Positions 43,349 to 52,374 of a stretch of 64,000 nt of DNA are shown piece after piece. The stretch covers positions 4,154,001 through 4,218,000 of the forward strand of contig NZ_CP077970.1 of NCBI RefSeq assembly GCF_024758505.1, in the 5' to 3' direction. Position 1 is the stretch's first letter. The number at the start of each line of letters is the position of its first letter. This stretch comes from Bradyrhizobium arachidis. Its GTDB lineage: Bacteria > Pseudomonadota > Alphaproteobacteria > Rhizobiales > Xanthobacteraceae. A program made the position numbers and the translations under genes. The notes under the pieces are model-generated. The model was not told where the DNA came from. It saw nothing but the letters and a program-made list of their open reading frames with translations, and ran no database searches.

Positions 43349-44229
43349 TGTCCTTATCCTTTCCGCCCTTTCTTGCGTTTTCTGGAGCCGGCGTAGCCGG
43401 TCCGCGAAAGGAAATTATCGGCCTTGCTCGTCGCGCGACCTATCATGGGCATCCGCAGCACGTTGCTGAGAAGATCACGCTGAATGCCGTTCAACAGTTT
43501 AGTGATGCCTTCGTTATCGTCGTAGTTGACGATTGGTCGGGTCTTCATGGATGGCACAGCCACGAGCCCGTTGTGGACAATAATTTTCTATTGAGCGCTC
43601 ACCGCAATGTCGCTCGGAGGATGAGTGACAGTGTTACTCAAGTAACGAAGGTCGAGACGCTTCTACTCTCTTTAGACAAAGATAATGCCGCAACGCCTGT
43701 GGTGGAGCATTTTGAACCTGCTTGGGAGCATCACGAAACAGGAGAGCCGCAGGGACGTTTGAGTTTTTCGGAAACCTTCTTACCCTCAAACGAGGCTGTC
43801 TCCATTTGGATTGACGCGCTGAGACAGAAGGCCATCGACGCGAGACGGAAGGATATTGAACTAGCTTTTGCCGCCGCGTCTCCGCAGGAACGCTTTCACG
43901 AATTTGCTAACCTGTTCCGTTCAACCATTGGTTCGTTCGCGCAGTTCACGCGATATGAGGGGGGTGATCCAACGATCATCCGATCCGGCCAATTCATGGC
44001 CAATTTTCAAAGGGCGCTAAATCAGCAGTTCGATGTGATCCCAAATGACATTCCTCGGTTTAACCGTGTTCTAGCCGAAGATTTTACTCGAGCGTTACGC
44101 AAGGGTTGGCGCGTAGAGGGTGAGTGGGGGTTTGTCGAGCAAATCGGTTCCCTTGAAGTAAGGCTTAACTTGAGGCCGGTCGAACTTTTCGAAGATCCTG
44201 AATTCGTAGAGTCTGAGGATGTCGAATAA
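43348..44229 (+). CDS. Island cargo protein B, unknown
   Basis: 293 aa, ATG overlapping the A stop (TGATG). It opens MSLSFPPFLAFSGAGVAG and contains FVIVVVDDWSGLHGWHSHEP, then a helical middle rich in Arg/Glu (IDALRQKAIDARRKDIELAF) and an acidic C-terminus (EDPEFVESEDVE). No membrane helix, no known catalytic motif seen. No family assigned. Its stop lies inside the beginning of gene C (11-bp overlap), so all three are translated from one message and are likely to function together. Confidence 0.8.
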   Translation: MSLSFPPFLAFSGAGVAGPRKEIIGLARRATYHGHPQHVAEKITLNAVQQFSDAFVIVVVDDWSGLHGWHSHEPVVDNNFLLSAHRNVARRMSDSVTQVTKVETLLLSLDKDNAATPVVEHFEPAWEHHETGEPQGRLSFSETFLPSNEAVSIWIDALRQKAIDARRKDIELAFAAASPQERFHEFANLFRSTIGSFAQFTRYEGGDPTIIRSGQFMANFQRALNQQFDVIPNDIPRFNRVLAEDFTRALRKGWRVEGEWGFVEQIGSLEVRLNLRPVELFEDPEFVESEDVE

Positions 44230-45223
44230 CGCGTTAGCTGCGACCTATCGATACGTTCACTTATCGGATTTTCATCTTTGCAATCAGCCCTGGCGGACAA
44301 ACATACTTTCTCGCGATTTGCACAAGTCGCTCGACACGTTCGATAAACGGCAGGCGCCTCAGAATGAATGGAATTCGATCATTCGTCCCGCCAGCTTCAT
44401 TCCGGAGATCGTGGCTGGTGCAGCAAGGTTTTGCTACGGGCTCAATCGCAAATTCGATGGAATAATAATTTCCGGGGATCTAGCAACAACCGGGCGTGGT
44501 GTTGACCTGGACGTAGCGAAGGATTTCATCAAGACGCCCCCTCTATACGGTCCTTACATACGCTACAACGAACCGACAATTTGTGGCACTGCACTTCCAA
44601 AAAATATCCACCTCGTGCCCGGCAATCACGATCGGTATAGCGACGATTTCGCTACCCCAGGATCGCAGACTTTCGGGCTGATGTTCGAAATTCCTCACAT
44701 GAGGAATCGGAATGGGGACGTCGGCCATTGGGTTAAGATCAAGAGCGGCCGGAAACTTGGATTTGTCTATGCTGATTTCGCCTTACGACGGGTTGACGAC
44801 GTCAAAGACATTTCAAGGGGTCCCTACGGACAAGGCTTTGCCCATGCGGACATCCTAAATAAGTTAAAAGCGAAAACCCAAGAACTGCGGGACCAAGATA
44901 TCCCGGTAGTCTGGATCATTCATTTTGCACCTTATGATTGTGATCCCGACCTTCATCTAGTAAACTTCAAGCAGGTCACCGACGCTGCAGTCGCGCTAGA
45001 TGTCCTATGCACCTTGTGCGGGCACATACACGAACAACAGCATGTCGTTGTGGATGGACATCCTGTCTTTTGCGCCGGTTCAGCCGGATGTGTGGACTCG
45101 AAGAACAATGCTCGCTTGCACTTGATGACTATCAAGATCGACGACACTGGTCCCACCGTCAGCCGGCGCAATTTCCGCTGGTCTTGGGACCAAGATGCCT
45201 TTGTCGAGGTGGGTTCGGATTGA
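44219..45223 (+). CDS. Calcineurin-like metallophosphoesterase, island cargo protein C
   Basis: 334 aa. All metal-binding motifs are in order: SDFH (Asp 17, His 19), SGDL (Asp 87), GNHD (136-138), His 235 in WIIHFAP, and GHIHEQQH (His 269, 271). The family hydrolyses phosphomonoesters, cyclic nucleotides, dinucleotides or nucleic acid ends with two metal ions. Absence of a signal peptide places it in the cytoplasm. As the only assignable enzyme of the cassette it is the likely effector or nucleotide-processing component. Confidence 0.9.
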   Translation: MSNNALAATYRYVHLSDFHLCNQPWRTNILSRDLHKSLDTFDKRQAPQNEWNSIIRPASFIPEIVAGAARFCYGLNRKFDGIIISGDLATTGRGVDLDVAKDFIKTPPLYGPYIRYNEPTICGTALPKNIHLVPGNHDRYSDDFATPGSQTFGLMFEIPHMRNRNGDVGHWVKIKSGRKLGFVYADFALRRVDDVKDISRGPYGQGFAHADILNKLKAKTQELRDQDIPVVWIIHFAPYDCDPDLHLVNFKQVTDAAVALDVLCTLCGHIHEQQHVVVDGHPVFCAGSAGCVDSKNNARLHLMTIKIDDTGPTVSRRNFRWSWDQDAFVEVGSD

Positions 45224-45305
45224 TCTTCGCTCGACTAGATCGCCCAATCGTCAACCGAACCGAACGTGCACGTTAGCCTTTCGGGAGTTGCATCCAAAAA
45301 GAAAG

Positions 45306-45330
45306 AGGCCGCCAAATGAGGCGGCCTTTT
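45306..45330 (+). terminator. Intrinsic terminator of the island operon
   Basis: AGGCCGCC (45306-45313) pairs with GGCGGCCT (45320-45327), loop AAATGA, followed by TTT. Confidence 0.85.
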
Positions 45331-45700
45331 CGTGCAAATCGAATTGAGTAATATCTCAACATGGGGGGCAAGGAAGACACCCCCATGAGGTTTTTGACTA
45401 GTCTTACCGCCTAATCTCAACCTTGATCTTGATAGTCAGAATGATCATGCCGATCCCCCCTTTCCGCACCCAGATGGGGGCTAGCAGAGGCCTCTGCGCT
45501 AGCCGATAAAGCACGGCTTTGGCTTCTGTGGAACTCACGATTTGGAGGCCACTAGGGCGCGGCTAGAAAATCAGATTTGAAAGCCGTTGAGGCCAAGTTC
45601 GAAGCAACCTCGTAGCGTGTAACATTGCGTGAATTCAATTCCGAGGTTGCCCATATTGAAATCGCAGCCTTTTTTGTCTTGTCGCGCGGATCTTTGGCCA

Positions 45701-45713
45701 TTCCGAGCGCGCC
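45701..45713 (+). other. attR-like site: copy of tRNA-Arg 3' end
   Basis: TTCCGAGCGCGCC, identical to 40863-40875, in direct orientation. Flanking bases differ on both sides. Confidence 0.75.
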
Positions 45714-45966
45714 ATTCGCCGGCGATCGTTCTTCTTATGTTCCGAGTAGGCGGATGAGTGCCCGCTTATCAGGCACGGCTGACGCAAATCCGGATTTTGA
45801 TCCCGTCAGCTTTTCGCCCGGTCCGCCGCGAAATGCTTCATGTCGTCCGCGGCGCCTTGAAGGGCGGGGCGGGCCGTGGCGCTCGCTGTAGTCACGACGC
45901 GCGACCGTCGCGCGCGCCGACATCGCTGACGACATTTTCGAGTTGATAGCGCGGCATCACAAAAAG

Positions 45967-45989
45967 CGAAGGGGCCCCGAGGGCCCCTT
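45967..45989 (-). terminator. Intrinsic terminator of the small exported protein gene
   Basis: GAAGGGGCCC (45967-45976), loop CGA, GGGCCCCTTC (45980-45989); on the minus strand followed by GCTTTTTG. Confidence 0.8.
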
Positions 45990-45996
45990 CAAAGTC

Positions 45997-46257
45997 TCAC
46001 CAGTAACGGTAGCGTGGGCCATACACGCGCGGCGCGTAGCCATAGTACCTCGGGCCGTAATAGCGCCTCGGACCACCGTAATAGCCATAGTAGTTCGGGC
46101 GCCACCAGCAGCGTCCGTAGATGTCGCAGACCATGCGGACCTGCTCGACGTCAGGCGCCACCTGCGGGGCGGGCGCGACGGGCATGGCCGAGGCGGCCGG
46201 CGATGCCGCGAGCGCGCCAAACAGGGACGCGGCAACGAGGCCAATTCCAAGCTTCAT
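45997..46257 (-). CDS. Small exported Tyr/Arg/Gly-rich protein
   Basis: 86 aa from ATG 46257 (GGAGGAA 6 nt upstream). Signal MKLGIGLVAASLFGALAASP; mature part VRMVCDIYGRCWWRPNYYGY and then repeated Tyr/Arg/Pro/Gly. Two cysteines. Belongs to the type of small secreted rhizobial proteins with Y/R-rich tails. Function unknown. Confidence 0.75.
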   Translation of the reverse strand: MKLGIGLVAASLFGALAASPAASAMPVAPAPQVAPDVEQVRMVCDIYGRCWWRPNYYGYYGGPRRYYGPRYYGYAPRVYGPRYRYW

Positions 46258-46467
46258 GATGCATTCCTCCACTTACGCGCCCAGAATATCGAACAGGTTC
46301 CGCTCAAATTGTGGCGAAGGCGAAATGTAATGCTGATGAACAGTTGTTCAGTCAGCCGCGTCGCCCTGCCGTCATCCTTGATCTCGCGCAATCAGCCCGC
46401 GCGCCTTCCCCGCTAGTCTCTCAGGCGTGGGGGCCGGCGAACGCTGGCGCCCGGAAAGTGAGCGACG

Positions 46468-46878
46468 ATGACGACAATTCCGAACCTGTCGATTTCGCCG
46501 GAGAAGGTGTTCTTCATCATCTCGAAGTCGCGTCAGTCCGAGAGCGGAGCCGCCGGAGGAGGCGTTATCCTGGAGTCGGGCGACAACGACATGAGCTACG
46601 GCCGCGGCGGTCGCGGCGAGGAGACCGATCGGGCCGAGCTCGCCGGCTTCATTCGCGACCTCAATATGGACGAGCAGATCGACCTGGTCGCCCTGACGTG
46701 GCTCGGCCGCGGCGATGGCGATCTCGGCAATTGGCGCGAGCTGCACGCCCAGGCCGCCCAGGCCCACAACAGGCGCACCGCTTCCTACCTGATCGGGACG
46801 CCGATGCTGGCGGACTATCTCGAAGAGGCGATGGCGCAGTTCGGCAAATCCTTCGAAGAATTCGAAGAGCACCTCTGA
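46468..46878 (+). CDS. DUF3775 domain protein
   Basis: 136 aa. LSISPEKVFFIISKSRQSES opening, the acidic AELAGFIRDLNMDEQIDLVA, LTWLGRGDGDLGNWRELHAQ and the ending LIGTPMLADYLEEAMAQFG are the typical blocks of DUF3775. Function unknown; soluble, no signal. The next gene follows after 74 bp in the same direction. Confidence 0.88.
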   Translation: MTTIPNLSISPEKVFFIISKSRQSESGAAGGGVILESGDNDMSYGRGGRGEETDRAELAGFIRDLNMDEQIDLVALTWLGRGDGDLGNWRELHAQAAQAHNRRTASYLIGTPMLADYLEEAMAQFGKSFEEFEEHL

Positions 46879-46952
46879 TCGACCGTTTCGTAACGGTGCC
46901 GCGGGCAGCCACGGTTGGCAGCCCCAGCACGTTTCTCCCCTGGAGTCAGACC

Positions 46953-47414
46953 ATGAGCAAAATGAGAATCGACAAGGGCGACTGGCTCGTCGTGTGCGAT
47001 GGGCGCAAGGCGCTCATCCTGGAGAATCTCGGCGACGAGATGTTTCCCAATTTGCACACCCGCGAGGTGCACGAGCAGCCCAACCCGTCGACCAGCGCGC
47101 AAGGGAGCGATGCGCCGGGCCGGCTGCATGCCGCGGTGGGCGGGGCCCGCAGCTCGGTCGAGCAGACCGATTGGCACGACGAGGCCGAGCGGTCCTTCCT
47201 CAAGATCCTGGCCAGCCGGCTCGACACCGCCGTGAGCTCGGGCGAGACGAGCGCGCTGACGATGGTGGCGTCGCCGCGCGCGCTCGGCATGATCCGTGGC
47301 GATTATTCTGCGCTCGTGCGCAAGGCGCTGCGCGGCGAGGTCAGCAAGGACCTCGTCAAGCTGCCGGTCTATGAGATCGAGAAGCAGTTGCTGGAATCGG
47401 GCGCCGGTAGATAG
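46953..47414 (+). CDS. Host attachment family protein
   Basis: 153 aa. Starts WLVVCDGRKALILENLGDE, then EVHEQPNPSTSAQGSDAPGR, DEAERSFLKILASRLDTA and a C-terminal LVVASPR-like MVASPRALGMIRGDYSAL. This is the Host_attach (Attachment protein/baeRF-related) family, originally named from Agrobacterium. Such proteins have a release-factor-like fold and unknown biochemical role. GGAG 7 nt before the ATG. Confidence 0.88.
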   Translation: MSKMRIDKGDWLVVCDGRKALILENLGDEMFPNLHTREVHEQPNPSTSAQGSDAPGRLHAAVGGARSSVEQTDWHDEAERSFLKILASRLDTAVSSGETSALTMVASPRALGMIRGDYSALVRKALRGEVSKDLVKLPVYEIEKQLLESGAGR

Positions 47415-47436
47415 CGGCGTCCGGGTCAGGCATCTC

Positions 47437-47700
47437 TCAGTAACAGGGGTGCCGGCGGCGGTCCTGGCCGATATAGGCGGCTGCGCTCTGACGGCAGTGA
47501 TTGGTAGAGGGGCCGTCATAGTAGGCGAAGGTGCCGGCCGTCAGGCCCGGCCCGTAATTGTGCAGATAGCTGATCGGGTAGGGCAGCGGATTCGCATGAT
47601 AGCGGTGGTAGCGGTGATGATGCCGCGCCTCTGCCAGCGCAGGCGCAAGGGTTACCGCCGACAGGACCGCGAGGGCGGCAAGACGCGTCAATTTGCTCAT
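47437..47700 (-). CDS. Small exported His/Tyr-rich BA14K-like protein
   Basis: 87 aa. Signal MSKLTRLAALAVLSAVTLAPAL, then EARHHHRYHRYHANP, and a C-terminal CRQSAAAYIGQDRRRHPCY with two cysteines near the end, resembling the C-terminal end of BA14K-type proteins. RBS GGAG upstream of the ATG. Function unknown. Confidence 0.75.
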   Translation of the reverse strand: MSKLTRLAALAVLSAVTLAPALAEARHHHRYHRYHANPLPYPISYLHNYGPGLTAGTFAYYDGPSTNHCRQSAAAYIGQDRRRHPCY

Positions 47701-47994
47701 CTCATTTCTCCGGAACCGGCGCTAACGAACCGATATCTTATAGCCATTTTGGGCAGGCTTGGTACCTGCCAGGCAGGCGGAAATGGTAGCAGATTCCACA
47801 GATTCGGTAGTCCCCCGGATCGAAACGCCGGGTGTGGCCCCCAGACTTGCCTATTTTTGGCCTTTTCTGGATGCTTAACGAATTGCCAACACAGTTTGGC
47901 CAAGAGTCCAGAGACAAGAGTCCAGCGGGCCGGCCCTTTGGGGGGTCTCTATCGAGTCGGTCCGAATCCCAGAAGGCTTCCGCCCGTCACCCGC

Positions 47995-48441
47995 ATGCGC
48001 ATCACGTCCTTAAGCCTGTTGTTGCTCACTCTCGCCGCCGCTACGCCGGCGCGCGCGGAGCTGCACATCACCCGCGACCATGGCGGCTATGTCGAGGAGT
48101 ACAAGGCGAAGTACAAGCGCGTCCGCGACAAGGGCGAGCGGGTCATCATCGACGGCATCTGCAATTCGGCCTGCACGCTGGTGCTGGGCATCGTGCCCAT
48201 GAACAAGATCTGCGTGACGCCGAAGGCGAGCCTCGGCTTCCATCAGGCCTATTACGACAAGGCCTTCACGTTCGGCATCAAGGTGACGAGCTCGGAGGGG
48301 ACGTCCGACCTGATGTCCTATTACCCCGACACGGTGAAGGACTGGATCCGCCGCAATGGCGGGCTCACCACCGAGATGAAGAAGATCAAGAACGGCACTG
48401 ATCTCTGGAAGATCATCGATCCCTGCCCAGAGGAATGGTGA
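47995..48441 (+). CDS. Exported ClpP/crotonase-fold protein
   Basis: 148 aa. Signal MRITSLSLLLLTLAAATPARA. Mature sequence has VIIDGICNSACTLVLGIVP and CVTPKASLGFHQAYYD, the ClpP/SppA-like order in which a Ser within NSAC follows a GxxxS turn and a downstream His in GFHQA could be the dyad base. These small periplasmic proteins are inferred serine peptidase homologues, sometimes without proven activity. Cysteines (CNSAC, KICVT, DPCPEEW) may stabilise it. The start is supported by signal peptide rather than RBS. Confidence 0.8.
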   Translation: MRITSLSLLLLTLAAATPARAELHITRDHGGYVEEYKAKYKRVRDKGERVIIDGICNSACTLVLGIVPMNKICVTPKASLGFHQAYYDKAFTFGIKVTSSEGTSDLMSYYPDTVKDWIRRNGGLTTEMKKIKNGTDLWKIIDPCPEEW

Positions 48442-48533
48442 GCGGCTGAGCCGGCCGCGTTGCCGCCAACCGTCCTGCAACGCAACATCGACCCCTTGTA
48501 AAATCGCATTGCCGCACTGCCCATCGTCGGGCA

Positions 48534-49418
48534 ATGAGAGCGGCAATGAATCATAATCAAGAAAGCCTGGCCGCGCGGGCGGCGCCGATCCTGTTCGTGG
48601 TGCTGTGGAGCACCGGATTCATCGGCACCAAATATGTCGTCAACAACGCCGATCCGTTGACCTACCTCGCCATCCGCATGGCGATCGTGGTCGGGCTGAT
48701 GGCCGTCATTGCCGCCGTCGCGCGCCCGGCATGGCCCGATCGGGCCGGAATCTTCCACAGTGCGGTGTCCGGCATTCTCGTGCACGGCTTCTATCTCGGC
48801 GGCACGGCGATCGCGATCGCGCATTCGATTCCCGCAGGTCTCTCCGCGCTCATTCCAGGTCTGCAGCCGATCCTGACCTCCACGATTGCCAACCGCTGGC
48901 TCGGCGAGCGGGTGACGCCGCTGCAGTGGGGCGGGCTGCTGCTCGGCCTCGGCGGTGTCGTGCTGATCCTGCACAATCGTCCCATGACTGGGGAGGCCGG
49001 ACTCGGTTGGCTCGCCTCTGTCGTGTCGCTGATCAGCATCACGCTCGGCACGCTCTACCAGCGCCGCTTCTGCAATCACATCGACTGGCGCGCCGGCAAT
49101 CTCGTGCAGTACGTCGCGGTCACCATCTTCTTTGCAGCCGGTGCCTTCCTGTTCGAGGACAGGGTGGTGCACTGGACGCGCGAGTTCGTGCTCGCGCTGG
49201 CCTGGCTCGCCGTCGTGCTGTCGATCGGCTCGATCGGGCTGTTGTACTGGCTGATCCGGCATGCGGCGGCGACCTCGGTCGCGAGCCTGTTCTATCTGGT
49301 GCCCGCGGTTACGGCGCTGATGGCGTTTCTCCTGTTCGACGAAAAGCTCGACGCCATCGCGGTCGCCGGCATGGCGTTGTGTGCGGCGGCCGTGTTCCTG
49401 GTCAACCGGCGCTTCTAG
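48534..49418 (+). CDS. DMT-superfamily transporter (EamA domain)
   Basis: 294 aa, ten membrane helices. PILFVVLWSTGFIGTKYVVN begins the first EamA repeat; GLSALIPGLQPILTSTIANR and AATSVASLFYLVPAVTALMA are repeat-specific. An inner-membrane exporter of unknown substrate. ATG 48546 is an equally possible start. Confidence 0.9.
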   Translation: MRAAMNHNQESLAARAAPILFVVLWSTGFIGTKYVVNNADPLTYLAIRMAIVVGLMAVIAAVARPAWPDRAGIFHSAVSGILVHGFYLGGTAIAIAHSIPAGLSALIPGLQPILTSTIANRWLGERVTPLQWGGLLLGLGGVVLILHNRPMTGEAGLGWLASVVSLISITLGTLYQRRFCNHIDWRAGNLVQYVAVTIFFAAGAFLFEDRVVHWTREFVLALAWLAVVLSIGSIGLLYWLIRHAAATSVASLFYLVPAVTALMAFLLFDEKLDAIAVAGMALCAAAVFLVNRRF

Positions 49419-49516
49419 CACGACCTGTGGGGAGGCGCCTTGCAGCTCTGGCGTGTATCGCGCGTCATGCTAGAATGGCCGCGTCATTTCAGCTTCCATT
49501 TTAGACGGTGATTTCC

Positions 49517-50257
49517 ATGACGACACCCAAACGTGGATTGCTCGGCGGAGCCCGCAAGCCGGTCCGCATCGCCTGCATCAATCGCGCCGAGAGATCGCTC
49601 GATGTGTCGATGGCGAAGCTCACGACGGCGCTGCAGAAGTGTTACGACAAACACTTCCTTCCGGTCTGGGGCTATCCGGTCAAGCTCTACAACACGGACG
49701 ATCCAAAGCCGACGGATTGGCAGTTGATCTATTTGAATAACCCGGACCAGCGGAGGGGACTGCTCGGCCGCCATGAACTGACCTATCGCGGACAGCCGAT
49801 CTCCAAGGTCTTCGTCGAGACGGTGCTGGCCGATGACGAGACCGTGAGCAAGGCAGCCTCGCACGAATTGTTCGAAATGGTCCTCGATCCCATGGCGAAC
49901 CTTTGGGCGGACAAGAACAAGCGCACCGAGTACGCCTACGAGGTGTGTGACGCGGTGGAGGACGAGTCCTTTAAGGTCAACGGGCTGGAGATGTCGAACT
50001 TCGTCTATCCGTCCTGGTTCGAGCCGTTCAAGCACCCGCGCGGTACCAAGTTCGATCATCTGGGAAGTCTGACCGAACCCTTCAGCATGACCGAAGGCGG
50101 CTACATCATCAAAAGGGTGGACGGCAGGGATATCGTCAAGGCGTTCGGCTCGCGAGCCAAGAAGCGACGCTTTGAGGCGGAGGACCGGCGCGGCCATCGC
50201 AGCGAGTTTCGCGATCCGAGCGGGATTCATCTCGCGCCCAGGGGGCGGAAGCGCTAG
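49517..50257 (+). CDS. Protein of unknown function with a metalloprotease-like HELFE motif
   Basis: About 246 aa. A central segment reads KAASHELFEMVLDPMANLW. The SHELxE...DP pattern recalls small zinc-peptidase-like proteins, with a second histidine not certain. Other features are VRIACINRAERSLDVSMAKL and a basic C-terminus ending LAPRGRKR. No signal peptide. No family named. The start codon is uncertain (GTG 49508 or ATG 49517). Confidence 0.65.
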   Translation: MTTPKRGLLGGARKPVRIACINRAERSLDVSMAKLTTALQKCYDKHFLPVWGYPVKLYNTDDPKPTDWQLIYLNNPDQRRGLLGRHELTYRGQPISKVFVETVLADDETVSKAASHELFEMVLDPMANLWADKNKRTEYAYEVCDAVEDESFKVNGLEMSNFVYPSWFEPFKHPRGTKFDHLGSLTEPFSMTEGGYIIKRVDGRDIVKAFGSRAKKRRFEAEDRRGHRSEFRDPSGIHLAPRGRKR

Positions 50258-50301
50258 GCGCCGCCTGGTGGCCAGCCCCCGGAGCGTCTCGCCCGGGGGC
50301 A

Positions 50302-50430
50302 AAGCGCGATGGCTTTAGGTTAAAGGGTCATCGCGCTCTAGCGCTTTGTTTGCGCATGATCTCCGCGCAAACGCGTTCCGCGTTTGTCGCGAGGGAAAAC
50401 CGCTGCACACTTTTCCGGATCATGCGCTAG
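50302..50430. repeat. Dispersed repeat family B, copy 1
   Basis: AAGCGCGATGGCTTTAGGTT ... TTTGCGCATGATCTCCGCGC ... ACACTTTTCCGGATCATGCG. Related copies: 54109-54208 (opposite orientation), 56426-56535, and 63946-64000 (partial). Consists of nested inverted repeats. Confidence 0.85.
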
Positions 50431-50444
50431 TTCGAAAGTTGCGA

Positions 50445-50729
50445 TCAGCGCTTGGCCTTCTTGGCCTTTTTCTTCTTGGTGGCCTTCTTCGCAGTCTTCT
50501 TCACCGCTTTCTTGGCTGCTTTCTTGGCTGCCTTCTTGACGGCTTTCTTGCCGCCCTTCTTGGCCGCCTTCTTCGAGGATTTCTTCGCGGCCTTCTTCGT
50601 AGCCTTCTTGGCTTTCTTGGCCGCTGCCTTCTTCGCGACCTTCTTGGCCGCGGGCTTTGGCGCTTCCTTCGGCGGCTCGGCCACCGTGGTTTCCATCACT
50701 GGCTCAACTACGGGCGTATCGTCGTTCAT
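50445..50729 (-). CDS. Histone H1-like Lys/Ala-rich protein
   Basis: 94 aa. After an acidic N-terminus (MNDDTPVVEPVMETTVAEPP) more than 60 residues consist of Ala/Lys repeats (KKAAKK, KKATKK). Such histone-H1-like proteins bind DNA nonspecifically and help nucleoid packing. Opposite strand to the downstream-lying photolyase end; the two share the same direction and are separated by 66 bp. The number of repeats can vary by slippage. Confidence 0.82.
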   Translation of the reverse strand: MNDDTPVVEPVMETTVAEPPKEAPKPAAKKVAKKAAAKKAKKATKKAAKKSSKKAAKKGGKKAVKKAAKKAAKKAVKKTAKKATKKKKAKKAKR

Positions 50730-50795
50730 TGCGTCCCCCAGGGTTTGAACGGAACGACGACGATAGCGGGATTCTGCAACCTGTCAAAGCAGCGC

Positions 50796-52247
50796 TCAAC
50801 TTTTGCGTATCCTCGCATAGGCCGCGAGCGCGCGCTCGCGGCCGCGCGTGTGGTCGACGATCGGCTCCGGGTAGGTGCTGCCAAGCACGACACCGGCACT
50901 CGCAAGCTCGATCGGCGTCGCGCGCCAGGGCTGATGGACCAGCTTCGCCGGTAGGCCTTTGAGCTCCGGCAACCAGCGCCGGACATAGGTGCCGTCGGGA
51001 TCGAACTTTTCGCCCTGGAGCACCGGATTGAACACGCGGAAGTATGGCGCGGCATCGGCGCCGCAGCCGGCGATCCATTGCCAGTTGGCCGGATTGCTGC
51101 CCGCATCCGCATCGACCAGCGTGTCCCAGAACCAGCGCTCGCCGCAGCGCCAGTCGATCAGGAGATGCTTGACCAGGAAGGAGGCGACCACCATTCGCAC
51201 CCGGTTGTGCATCACGCCGGTGTGCCAGAGCTCGCGCAGGCCGGCATCGACGATCGGATAGCCGGTGTGGCCGCGCTGCCAGGCCTCCAGGTCGGCGGCA
51301 TCCCGCTTCCAGGGAAACGCGTCAAAACCGTCTTGCAGGCTCTGGCTCGCAAGCTCGGGGATGTCGAACAGGAGGTGGCGGCAGAACTCGCGCCAGCCGA
51401 GCTCGCTCAGGAATTTCTCGACGCCGGGAGCGAGGGCGGGCTCGGCGTCGGCGGCAAAGCGCGCGGCGTGCCAGACCTGCCGGGGGCTGATCTCGCCGAA
51501 GCGCAAATGCGGCGACAGGCGCGAGGTGCCGGCCCGGTCGGGCCGGTCGCGGTCACCTGCGTAAGTCCGCGCAGTCGTCTTGAGAAAGTCGCGCAGCCTC
51601 GCGCGGGCGGCAGCTTCACCCGGCGTCCAATTGTCGCGGAGGCCGCCGGCCCAGTCCGGCTGGGTCGGCTCGAGCCCGTAGTCTTCGAGGACGTCCGTGG
51701 CGATGTTTGTGGCGGATCGCAAGGTCTTCGGCGCGGCGAGCGGTTTTGGCGGATCGCCCATCGCCAGCACGCGGCGCCAGAACGGCGTGAACACCCGCAA
51801 GCCGCGGCCTTCCTTGTTGCGAATGGCGGCAGGTGGGACCAGGAGATCGCCGGGGAACCGCCGCGTCTCGACCGCAAGCTTCGCCAGCGATGCCTCGAGC
51901 TGCTTCTCGACCGCTTGATGCGGTCTTTGCGCGATTTCATTCCAGTAAAAGGCGCTGGCATCGTTTTCGCGGACGAGATCCGGGATCACCTTGACCGCTG
52001 CTCCCTTGCGCAAGGTCAGCGATCCCCCGATCGCCGCAAGACTGTTCCCCAATGCGCGCAGCGACCGCGCGAGCCACCAGCGTGCGGCGCCGCCCAAGGG
52101 GCGGCCGACGCTCTCGTCGAGGACGTAGAGGAAGATGACCGGCGCGCCGGTCCGTGCACTGGCCTTGGCGGCGGCGTGCAGGGCCGGATGGTCGGCGAGG
52201 CGCAAATCTTCACGGAACCAGACGATGATCGGCCGCGGGCTTGGCAT
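50796..52247 (-). CDS. phrB: Deoxyribodipyrimidine photo-lyase
   Basis: 483 aa, normal length for class I CPD photolyases. It repairs cyclobutane pyrimidine dimers using blue light and FAD. N-terminal photolyase domain ([20 protein letters not shown]), and the FAD-binding C-terminus with [40 protein letters not shown] and [20 protein letters not shown]. Start at 52247 fits the fold; the frame is open further upstream without support. Confidence 0.93.
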   Translation of the reverse strand: MPSPRPIIVWFREDLRLADHPALHAAAKASARTGAPVIFLYVLDESVGRPLGGAARWWLARSLRALGNSLAAIGGSLTLRKGAAVKVIPDLVRENDASAFYWNEIAQRPHQAVEKQLEASLAKLAVETRRFPGDLLVPPAAIRNKEGRGLRVFTPFWRRVLAMGDPPKPLAAPKTLRSATNIATDVLEDYGLEPTQPDWAGGLRDNWTPGEAAARARLRDFLKTTARTYAGDRDRPDRAGTSRLSPHLRFGEISPRQVWHAARFAADAEPALAPGVEKFLSELGWREFCRHLLFDIPELASQSLQDGFDAFPWKRDAADLEAWQRGHTGYPIVDAGLRELWHTGVMHNRVRMVVASFLVKHLLIDWRCGERWFWDTLVDADAGSNPANWQWIAGCGADAAPYFRVFNPVLQGEKFDPDGTYVRRWLPELKGLPAKLVHQPWRATPIELASAGVVLGSTYPEPIVDHTRGRERALAAYARIRKS

Positions 52248-52374
52248 GACGGGGGAGGCCTCGTTTACGACTTGGAAAGGATGTTGGGCCGGCCGGCACT
52301 TGCCAAATCCTCCCGTCGTTAATGGGAACGTAAGCGAAATGCTCGAAACATACGCCGTTTTTTGGGGGAGTTTC

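Larger units (their letters stand above)
40863..45713. mobile_element. Integrative genomic island in tRNA-Arg(UCG), about 4.85 kb
   Basis: Direct 13-bp repeats of the tRNA 3' end mark both limits. The tyrosine recombinase reads away from the tRNA on the + strand, starting 160 bp after it, and the cargo is a three-gene operon (42614-45223) that is visibly more AT-rich than flanking chromosome. Gene order tRNA, integrase, cargo, terminator, att copy is the classic arrangement of a small satellite or cargo island. No transposase, replication or conjugation genes are present. Confidence 0.8.
45224..45996. other. 773-bp gap: island end and junction
   Basis: Holds the operon terminator (45306-45327), then AT-rich DNA with no credible gene, the attR copy at 45701-45713, and about 280 bp of GC-rich chromosome before the terminator at 45967-45989. 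Short open frames at 45625-45946 have no RBS or family features and overlap each other on both strands. Confidence 0.6.

Noticed and set aside
45636..45650. Possible second att copy (ATTCCGAGG near the tRNA anticodon arm sequence)
   Set aside because: Only 9 bases match and it is not at the tRNA 3' end; the 13-bp site at 45701 is better.
45625..45946. Short frames near the island end
   Set aside because: Overlap on both strands, no RBS, no pattern.
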